From Glycomyces terrestris (lineage in GTDB: Bacteria; Actinomycetota; Actinomycetes; Mycobacteriales; Micromonosporaceae): a DNA stretch of 64,000 nt. The stretch lies in assembly GCF_003933745.1 (NCBI RefSeq), contig NZ_RSEB01000006.1, positions 124,001 through 188,000 on the forward strand, given 5' to 3'. The translations under genes were made by a program, and so were the position numbers. This document shows positions 58,082-64,000 of the stretch, one piece after another (the first letter of the stretch is position 1; every line of letters begins with the position of its first letter). The notes under the pieces were generated by a model that saw only the letters and a program-made list of their open reading frames with translations, had not been told where the DNA came from and did no database searches.

Positions 58082-58904
58082 ACTGCTCCTCCATCGCCGC
58101 GCTCGCCAGCGTCGTGACCGCCTTGAAGCAGCGGATCGCCTCGTACATCGTGGCCGCCTCGTACCCGACGCGCCGCTCCCCGCACACCGCCACGCCCGGG
58201 ACCACCGTCACCGCCCGCGCCAGGTGGTCCGCGTCGAACTCGACCTCGACCCGGTGCGGGAGGACGACCGGCTCGTGCCGCACCGCCAGCGCCACCGCCT
58301 CCGCGGCCCCGGCCGTGATCGCCTCGGCCGTCGCCTCGGGCGGGTCGCACCGCGCCGCGTACCGCGACACGCACTCCTTCACCTGCACGCCGACCGCTTG
58401 CGGCGCATAGCCCCTCGCGTCCTCGACGGTCTTGTCGTCGCCGATCACCATGATGACCGGGACCCCGAACTCGGCCGCCACCGCCGCGTTCAGGCGGCCC
58501 TCGCTCGCGCGCACCCCGTCGAGCCACACGCCCGTCACCGAGTTCGCCAGGTACGTGTGCGCCAGCACCCCCTCCTCGCCGGCGCCCGCGTGGTAGCCCA
58601 GGAACACCACGCCGTCCACGTCCCCGTGCTGCACGCCCTCCATCATGGACAGGTCCTTGTGCCGGCCGGTGATCATCGACGCCCGCGGGTCCAGCCGCTC
58701 CAGCAGCAGGTTCCGCATCGACCAGTGCGCCTCGTTCACCACCACCGCGTCCGCGCCCTGCATGAACAGGCCCTGCACCGCCGCGTTCACGTCGCCGGTG
58801 AACACCGGCCGCATCCGCTCCCAGCCCGGCCCGCCCGGCAGCACGTCCTCGGGGCACGTCACACCCGTCGCGCCCTCCATGTCGGCGCTGATGAGGATCT
58901 TCAC
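58074..58904 (-). CDS. dppA: M55 D-aminopeptidase (DppA-like)
   Basis: The 276-aa protein has all five M55 metal ligands at positions like Bacillus DppA: Asp8 and Glu10 (ISADMEG), His60 (NEAHW), His105 (LGYHAG) and Glu135 (ASEG), plus His116 (AHTYLANSV). The family forms decameric rings that release D-Ala from D-Ala-D-Ala and similar peptides. GTG 58904 overlaps the upstream ATPase stop (GTGA), tying it to the dpp-type importer. Confidence 0.93.
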   Translation of the reverse strand: MKILISADMEGATGVTCPEDVLPGGPGWERMRPVFTGDVNAAVQGLFMQGADAVVVNEAHWSMRNLLLERLDPRASMITGRHKDLSMMEGVQHGDVDGVVFLGYHAGAGEEGVLAHTYLANSVTGVWLDGVRASEGRLNAAVAAEFGVPVIMVIGDDKTVEDARGYAPQAVGVQVKECVSRYAARCDPPEATAEAITAGAAEAVALAVRHEPVVLPHRVEVEFDADHLARAVTVVPGVAVCGERRVGYEAATMYEAIRCFKAVTTLASAAMEEQYG

Positions 58905-59893
58905 GCCGCCATCCTCGCATGCACGAGATGGCACGCCGCCGCGTGCGCCCCGGACCCCAGCACCGGGTCCTCGCCCTCGCACCGCCCCAGCACCGCCAGG
59001 GCGGCCCCCGACGCCACCTCCTGGCACCGCGGCCGGAACCGGCACCCGCCCGGAATCCGCGACGCGTCCGGCAGCTCCCCGGCCAGCACCACCGGCTCCG
59101 CCGCGCCGTCCAGGAACGCGGCCGAGTTGGGCAGCACCGACACCAGCGCGCGCGTGTACGGGTGCCGCGGCTCGGTGAGCACCTGCTCCACCGGCCCCTG
59201 CTCCACGATCCGCCCCAGGTACATGATCGCGATCCGGTCCGCGATGCTCCACGCCAGCCCCAGGTCGTGCGTGATCACCAGCGCCCCGAGCCCCGCGTCC
59301 TCCTTGAGCCGCAGCAGGAGCGAGAGGATCTCCCCGCGCACCGACGCGTCCAGCGACGCCACCGGCTCGTCGGCGACCAGGATGCTCGGCTCCAGCACCA
59401 GCGCCCCCGCGATCACCACGCGCTGGCGCTGCCCGCCCGAGAGCTCGTGCGGGTACGCGAGGAAGAACCGCTCCGGCGGCCGCAGCCCCGCCCGCGCGAG
59501 CGCGTCCGCGACCCGCGCCGGCTCGTCGTCGCCGATCCCGTGGATCCGCAGCCCCTCGGCCACCGCCTCGTACACGGTGTGCCGCGGGTTCAGCGCCCCC
59601 GACGGGTCCTGGAGCACCAGCTGCACCTGCCGCCGGTACGCCTTGAGCGCCTTCGACGACCGCCCCAGCGGCCGCCCGCCGAACGCGACCTCGCCGCCGG
59701 TGGCCCGCTCCAGGCCCAGCAGCGTGCGCGCCAGCGTCGTCTTCCCGCACCCGGACTCCCCGGCCAGGGCCACGATCTCCCCGGGCCGGACCTCCAGGTC
59801 CACGCCGTCCACGGCCCGCGCGGTCCGCCCCCCGGGCAGTCCGAACTCGACCCGCAGGCCCCGCGCCGACAGCACCAGCTCATCCGATGACAA
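58901..59893 (-). CDS. Dipeptide/oligopeptide ABC transporter ATPase (DppF-like)
   Basis: The 330-aa ATPase has Walker A GESGCGKT (45-52), signature ELSGGQRQRVVIAGAL, Walker B SILVADEPVASLD and switch ITHD. The C-terminal oligo/dipeptide domain (HPYTRALVSVLPN, then GGCRFRPRC, with two further Cys in the tail) is typical of DppF/OppF. It starts inside the DppD-like gene (14-bp overlap). Second ATPase of the peptide importer. Confidence 0.93.
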   Translation of the reverse strand: MSSDELVLSARGLRVEFGLPGGRTARAVDGVDLEVRPGEIVALAGESGCGKTTLARTLLGLERATGGEVAFGGRPLGRSSKALKAYRRQVQLVLQDPSGALNPRHTVYEAVAEGLRIHGIGDDEPARVADALARAGLRPPERFFLAYPHELSGGQRQRVVIAGALVLEPSILVADEPVASLDASVRGEILSLLLRLKEDAGLGALVITHDLGLAWSIADRIAIMYLGRIVEQGPVEQVLTEPRHPYTRALVSVLPNSAAFLDGAAEPVVLAGELPDASRIPGGCRFRPRCQEVASGAALAVLGRCEGEDPVLGSGAHAAACHLVHARMAA

Positions 59894-60863
59894 CGGGCTC
59901 CCCTTCCTGGGCCACGAAGCACGCGCTCGACCGCGCGCCCCCGATGTGCAACAGCTCCGGCGCCGCCTCGCCGCACCGCTCGACCGCCACCGCGCACCGC
60001 GGCCGGAACGAGCAGCCCTCCGGCAGCCGCGCCGGGTCCGGCGGGTCGCCCGCCAGGCCGCCCGGGTTCCGGCGCGAGGCCGGGTCCCCGATCACCGGGA
60101 ACGCCGCCCCGAGCGCCGCCGAGTACGGGTGCCGCGCCTGCGCGAACACCTCCCGCGCCGGCCCCTGCTCGACCACCCGTCCCGCGTACATGACCGCGGC
60201 CGTGTCGCACACCGAGGAGAGCACCGACAGGTCGTGGCTGATCATCACCAGGCCCACGCCCCGCTCCGACACCAGCCCCGAGATCAGTTGCAGCACTTGG
60301 GCCTGCACCATGACGTCGAGCGCCGTCGTCGCCTCGTCGGCGATGATCAGGTCCGGGTCGCACGCCAGCGCCATCGCGATCATGACCCGCTGGCGCTGCC
60401 CGCCCGACAGCTCGTGCGGGTAGCTCCGCGCCCGCGACGCCGGCAGCCCGACCCGCTCGAGCAGGCCCTCGGCCCGCTTCGCGGCCGCCGCCGCGCTCAA
60501 GCCCTTGTCGTGCACCAGCATCGGCTCGGCCACCTGCCGCCCGATCCGCTGCACCGCGTTGAGCGAGTGCATCGCCCCCTGGAACACGATCGAGGCGCCC
60601 GTCCACCGCACCGCCCGCAGCCGGCCCCACCCCATCGCGAGCAGGTCCTCGCCGTCGAGCAGGATCTCGCCGGTGACCTCCGCGGTCTTCGGCAGCAGCC
60701 GCAGCACCGCCATCGCGAGCGTCGACTTCCCGCAGCCCGACTCGCCCGCGATGCCGAGCGTCGTCCCGGCCTCCACCGTCAGGTCGACGCCGCGCACGGC
60801 CGGGATGCGCCCGCGCGAGCCGGTGTACGTGACGTGCACGTCCCGGAACTCCAGGAGCGTCAT
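59880..60863 (-). CDS. Dipeptide/oligopeptide ABC transporter ATPase (DppD-like)
   Basis: The 327-aa ATPase has Walker A GESGCGKS (40-47), Q-loop SIVFQGAMHSLNAVQRIG (the Opp/Dpp-specific form), signature ELSGGQRQRVMIAMAL, Walker B DLIIADEATTALD and H-loop ISHD. The C-terminal extension is EGCSFRPRCAVAVERC. It overlaps the permease stop by 4 bp. First ATPase of the importer. Confidence 0.93.
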   Translation of the reverse strand: MTLLEFRDVHVTYTGSRGRIPAVRGVDLTVEAGTTLGIAGESGCGKSTLAMAVLRLLPKTAEVTGEILLDGEDLLAMGWGRLRAVRWTGASIVFQGAMHSLNAVQRIGRQVAEPMLVHDKGLSAAAAAKRAEGLLERVGLPASRARSYPHELSGGQRQRVMIAMALACDPDLIIADEATTALDVMVQAQVLQLISGLVSERGVGLVMISHDLSVLSSVCDTAAVMYAGRVVEQGPAREVFAQARHPYSAALGAAFPVIGDPASRRNPGGLAGDPPDPARLPEGCSFRPRCAVAVERCGEAAPELLHIGGARSSACFVAQEGEPVVIG

Positions 60864-61792
60864 GCGGACTCACCTCGCAGCCGGGGGTTGAACACGGCCT
60901 CCAGGGCCCGCCCGCACATCATGAACGCGAGCACGACCAGCAGGATCGCCAGGCCCGGCGGCAGCAGGTACCACCAGGCGTGCGCCGAGACCGCGCCGTT
61001 GTCGCTGGCGCGGTTGAGGATCGAGCCCCACGAGACCACGTTCGGGTCGCCCAGGCCCAGCCACGCGAGCGAGGACTCCATGAGGATCGCCGAGGGCACG
61101 AGCAGGGTCGCGCTGGCGAGCACCAGCGGGAGGACGTTGGGGAGAATGTGCTTGGTCATCTGGTGCCAGTGGCCCGCGCCGAGCGCGCGGGCGCGCTCGA
61201 GGTAGGGCCGGGACTGGACGGTGAGCGTCTGGGCCCGCACCAGGCGGGTCGTGCCCGACCAGGAGACGAGCGCGATGACGATGATGGTGGTGGCCATGCT
61301 CCGGCCGAGCACGGCCAGGAGTGCGATGGCCACGACCAGGCTGGGCAGCACCATGAACCAGTCGGAGACGCGCAGCGCGACCCAGCCGTACCAGCCGCCG
61401 ACGTGGCCGCTGGTGACGCCGACGGCGGTGCCGATGACGACGGCGACGACGGTCGCGGTGAGTCCGATGAGGAGGGAGATCCGCGAGCCCCACAGCGTCA
61501 GCGCGAGCACGGAGCGGCCGACCTCGTCGGTGCCGAGCGGGAACGCCGCGCTCGGCGGCTCCATGCGCCCGCCGGTGGCCTGCGTGACCGAGAGCGCGGA
61601 CTCGTCGACGAGGACGGGCGCGGCGATCGCCAGGACCACGATGGCGCCCAGGAGGACCAGGCCGATCATGCCGGTGCGCTGGGCCCGGTAGGCGGCCCAG
61701 GAGCGGGCGAGCGACTGCCGCCGCCGCGCCCGTGCCAGCCGGCGCCGCGCGGCGGAGGCCGCGGGCGCCGGGGTCGGTGTGGATGCCGTCAT
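60860..61792 (-). CDS. Dipeptide/oligopeptide ABC transporter permease (DppC-like)
   Basis: The 310-aa inner-membrane permease has about six helices. Its N-terminal OppC segment (RTGMIGLVLLGAIVVLAIAAPVL) and the PLGTDEVGRSVLALTLWGSRISLLIG signature are typical of DppC/OppC. The EAA loop is around YLERARALGAGHWHQMTKHILPNVLPL. Overlaps DppB-like and DppD-like genes by ATGA. Confidence 0.93.
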   Translation of the reverse strand: MTASTPTPAPAASAARRRLARARRRQSLARSWAAYRAQRTGMIGLVLLGAIVVLAIAAPVLVDESALSVTQATGGRMEPPSAAFPLGTDEVGRSVLALTLWGSRISLLIGLTATVVAVVIGTAVGVTSGHVGGWYGWVALRVSDWFMVLPSLVVAIALLAVLGRSMATTIIVIALVSWSGTTRLVRAQTLTVQSRPYLERARALGAGHWHQMTKHILPNVLPLVLASATLLVPSAILMESSLAWLGLGDPNVVSWGSILNRASDNGAVSAHAWWYLLPPGLAILLVVLAFMMCGRALEAVFNPRLRGESA

Positions 61793-62847
61793 GACTTCCG
61801 AATCCGTGGGTCGATGAACCAGTAGAGGATCTCGGCGGCGAGGACCGCGAGGATCGTGGAGGCCGAGAACAGCACGAACAGCGCCTGGAGGACCGGCCGG
61901 TCGGGGTAGAAGACCGCCTGCACGAACAGGCTGCCCAGGCCCGGCCAGGAGAACACCGCCTCGGTCACGATGGAGCCGTTGACGATCCCGCCGATGGCGA
62001 GGAACACCAGCGTCACGGTGGGCAGGAGCGCGTTCGGCACCGCGTGCCGGTCGCGCACCTGGTCGTCCCGCAGGCCCTTGGCCCGTGCCGTCGTCAGGTA
62101 GTCCGAGCCGATCTCGTCCAGGATGGACGAGCGCATGATCATGAGGTACCCGGCGTACACCACGGCCGTGTAGGTGAGCACCGGCAGCACCAGGTGGTGG
62201 GCGATGTCGAGCGCCTGCGGCCAGAACTGCGGCGGCGTGCTCGGCGAGCGCATCCCGTTGACCGGGAAGATCCCCAGGTACCGCGCGAAGACGAGGATGA
62301 CGATCATGCCGAGCCAGAACGTGGGCGCCGAGTACAGGAGCAGGCCGGCCGCGACGTGCCCGCGGTCGTAGCGGCTGCCCTGCCGCCAGCCGGTGCGGGT
62401 GCCGATCCAGAAGCCGAGCAGGACGGCGAGCACCATGCCGGTGCCGGAGAGCAGGATCGTGGCCGGCAGCCGCTCGACGATGAGGTCGAAGATCGGGCGC
62501 CGGTACTGGAACGAGTCCCCGAGGTCCATGGTGAGCGTTCCGATGATGTAGTCCCAGAACTGCTCCCACATGGGCCGGTCGAGGCCGAGCTCGGCCCGGA
62601 GCGCGGCGCGCTCCTCGGGCGAGACGGGCCGCTCCTTGGTGAGCTGGTCGATCGGGTCCCCGGCGATGAGCCGGAAGATGAAGAACGACGAGAACAGCAC
62701 CAGCAGGAGCGACACGGCGGCGCCGGCGACGTGCTTGCAGAGGTACCGCCCGAACCCGTTCGCGACGCGCCCGGGGCGGCGCCCCGCGGACGGGGCGGCG
62801 CCGGAGGGCGCCGCCGCGTCCGCGGGGGTCGGACCGTCGGCCGTCAT
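61789..62847 (-). CDS. Dipeptide/oligopeptide ABC transporter permease (DppB-like)
   Basis: The 352-aa permease has a long Pro/Ala-rich N-terminal tail, then about six helices. It has the DppB signature (SFFIFRLIAGDPIDQL, LGLDRPMWEQFWDYI) and EAA loop DYLTTARAKGLRDDQVRDRHAVPNALLP. The first about 35 residues are unusual for the family and could mean the true start lies further in, although the ATGA overlap with the binding-protein gene supports ATG 62847. Confidence 0.92.
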   Translation of the reverse strand: MTADGPTPADAAAPSGAAPSAGRRPGRVANGFGRYLCKHVAGAAVSLLLVLFSSFFIFRLIAGDPIDQLTKERPVSPEERAALRAELGLDRPMWEQFWDYIIGTLTMDLGDSFQYRRPIFDLIVERLPATILLSGTGMVLAVLLGFWIGTRTGWRQGSRYDRGHVAAGLLLYSAPTFWLGMIVILVFARYLGIFPVNGMRSPSTPPQFWPQALDIAHHLVLPVLTYTAVVYAGYLMIMRSSILDEIGSDYLTTARAKGLRDDQVRDRHAVPNALLPTVTLVFLAIGGIVNGSIVTEAVFSWPGLGSLFVQAVFYPDRPVLQALFVLFSASTILAVLAAEILYWFIDPRIRKS

Positions 62848-64000
62848 TCGCGCTCGTCCGCGGTCTTCCTGCGCCGCAGCGCGAACACGACGGCGCCGGC
62901 CACGACCACGACCGCGGCGCCCGCGACGGCGATCCACACCCAGGCCGGCGTCCCGGCCTCCTCGGCTGCGCCGACCGGCTGCGCGGTGACGTACGACCAC
63001 GCGTAGCCCTGCTGGCCGGTGATCATGCCGCCGTCGCTGGGCTGGAGCGTCATGCCGGTGATCTTGTCGCTGTTGTACGCCTCGAGCACGTTCTGGTAGT
63101 ACAGGTAGATCACGGGCGTGTCCTCGTAGAGCATCCGCTGCTGCTCCTTGATGAGCGCGGCGCGCGCGTCCGGGTCGGACTCGACCTTCTGCTGCTCGTG
63201 GAGCGCGTCGAACTCGGGGTTGCAGTAGTTGTTCTCGCTGGAGCGCTCGGTGCCGTCGGTCAGGGTCGGCAGGACCGCGCAGGTGTGCATGCCGAGCTGC
63301 TCGGTCGGGTTGGGGCCGACGCCCCAGCCGGAGAAGGCGATGTCGAACTCGCCCAGGTAGGCCATGTCGTTCAGGGTGCCCTGCTCGATGGCCTCGGGCT
63401 TGATCTCCAGGCCGAGTTCGGTCCACCACTCGGTCACGAACTGCACCACGGTCGCGTAGTCGGTGTTGTCGGCGTGCTGGAAGAACCGGAAGCTCAGCCG
63501 CTCGCCGGTGCCCGGCATGGTCCGGATCCCGTCCTCGCCGCGCACGTACCCGGCCTCGTCGAGGAGGGCGTTCGCCGCGTCGATGTCGAACTCCAGCAGG
63601 GAGTCCCCGCCGTCCCAGTGGTACTGCTCGAAGATCTCGGGGATGATCGAGGTCGCGGGCTGGCCGTTGCCGTCGAGGACCCGGTCGACCAGGGCCGCCT
63701 TGTCGATCGCCATGTGCATGGCCTGGCGGACGATCGGGTCCTTGAGCGCGGGGTGCCCGTCGCCGAACGCGGTGCCGTCCTGCGTCACCGAGTTGTAGTT
63801 GAGGGTGAGCGAGACGTACCGGCGGCCCTGCGCGTTGTTGACGGTGATGCCGTCCTGGCCGTCGAGGGCCTCGATCTGGGCCGGGTTGAGGCCGTTCACG
63901 ATGTCGACCTCGCCGGCTTCGAGCGCGGCCACGGCCGCGTCGGTCTCGGTGTAGTAGTCGAAGACGATCTCGTCGAACCCGGGCGCGCCGTCCCAGTAGT
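62844..64000 (-). CDS. Peptide-binding protein (SBP_bac_5), C-terminally membrane-anchored, 5' end outside window
   Basis: The 384 visible residues form the C-terminal part of a family 5 solute-binding protein (AVAALEAGEVDIVNGLNPAQIEAL, VRQAMHMAIDKAALVDRVLDG, EIFEQYHWDGGDS, DALHEQQKVESDPDARAALIKEQQRMLYEDTPVIYLYYQN). The end is a single membrane helix (TPAWVWIAVAGAAVVVVAGAVVFALRRRK), so it is anchored by its C-terminus. The start and any signal or lipobox lie beyond 64000. First visible gene of the transporter-peptidase operon. Confidence 0.9.
   Translation of the reverse strand, partial: YWDGAPGFDEIVFDYYTETDAAVAALEAGEVDIVNGLNPAQIEALDGQDGITVNNAQGRRYVSLTLNYNSVTQDGTAFGDGHPALKDPIVRQAMHMAIDKAALVDRVLDGNGQPATSIIPEIFEQYHWDGGDSLLEFDIDAANALLDEAGYVRGEDGIRTMPGTGERLSFRFFQHADNTDYATVVQFVTEWWTELGLEIKPEAIEQGTLNDMAYLGEFDIAFSGWGVGPNPTEQLGMHTCAVLPTLTDGTERSSENNYCNPEFDALHEQQKVESDPDARAALIKEQQRMLYEDTPVIYLYYQNVLEAYNSDKITGMTLQPSDGGMITGQQGYAWSYVTAQPVGAAEEAGTPAWVWIAVAGAAVVVVAGAVVFALRRRKTADERE

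Noticed and set aside
57729-61205. A long plus-strand open frame opposite the M20, M55 and dpp ATPase genes
   Set aside because: No motifs and typical antisense composition; the opposite strand is a coherent overlapping operon.
1-64000. CRISPR arrays, tRNA/rRNA genes, insertion sequences, integrases, att sites
   Set aside because: No regularly spaced repeats other than the coding nonapeptide tract, no transposase or integrase motifs, and no cloverleaf I could recognise.

Overview
The window is very GC-rich (roughly 70%+), strongly GC3-biased chromosomal DNA with many 4-bp ATGA/GTGA stop-start overlaps. It carries SigB/SigF-type, MEDS-ATPase, SARP/BTAD and MmyB-like regulators, CBM2/CBM42 polysaccharide enzymes and an actinobacterial Asp23/AmaP operon. 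All of this points to a filamentous, soil-type actinomycete; genus cannot be fixed from sequence alone. I saw no rRNA or tRNA gene, IS, phage gene or CRISPR array. It reads as an ordinary chromosomal arm rich in catabolic and stress genes.

Layout. 0-5.2 kb: partial ABC1/UbiB kinase (-), Nudix hydrolase, MerR regulator divergent from a membrane protein with an elongated-spacer operator between them, and a TetR regulator divergent from a DUF418 membrane protein with a clear palindromic operator. 5.2-9.8 kb: alpha/beta hydrolase, a 49-aa membrane peptide, then a general-stress module: STAS protein, MEDS-HATPase, SigB-type sigma factor (-) and a second MEDS-HATPase paralogue. 9.8-15.5 kb: two class-C beta-lactamase-like hydrolases, a BTAD/SARP regulator, a secreted SH3-type protein, DUF4291 and a LacI regulator. 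15.6-21.6 kb (-): lipid kinase, MDR oxidoreductase and a putative operon of penicillin-binding-like lipoprotein plus NarL-type two-component system. 21.8-30.5 kb: GH43-CBM42 arabinofuranosidase, zinc-ribbon small protein, stand-alone LigD 3'-phosphoesterase, methyltransferase, a giant DUF4132 protein, and an SDR with a divergent MmyB-like regulator.

30.5-35.9 kb: MacB-type efflux operon (lipoprotein, HlyD-like adaptor, ATPase, permease) divergent from an OmpR/HK pair whose promoter region has an 11-bp-phased direct repeat. 36-42.1 kb: small lipoprotein, GPP34-APC permease-GNAT operon, CBM2-SGNH esterase preceded by a near-perfect CebR-type operator, and a GH30 endo-beta-1,6-galactanase-like enzyme. 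42.3-44.9 kb: six-gene Asp23/Gls24-DUF2273-DUF6286-AmaP envelope-stress operon. 45-48.9 kb: NAD(P)H oxidoreductase, AraC regulator, hypothetical protein, a fused pterin-dehydratase-like/VOC protein and an NAD epimerase.

48.7-64 kb, all minus strand, is the most striking region. A dpp-type peptide ABC transporter (SBP-DppB-DppC-DppD-DppF) runs into M55 D-aminopeptidase, M20 peptidase, S9 peptidase and S66 LD-carboxypeptidase, followed by a GH3 NagZ - GH171 NamZ - beta-lactamase-fold (AmiE/YbbE-like) operon. This joins in one place two systems that are separate in Bacillus subtilis (dpp-ykf and ybbCDE): an apparently integrated peptidoglycan-turnover salvage locus. Its last gene has lost its expected stop codon and runs 258 bp antisense into the convergent epimerase gene.

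A recurring feature is leaderless expression: about a dozen genes lack a Shine-Dalgarno but have a -10-like hexamer 6-8 nt before the start codon.
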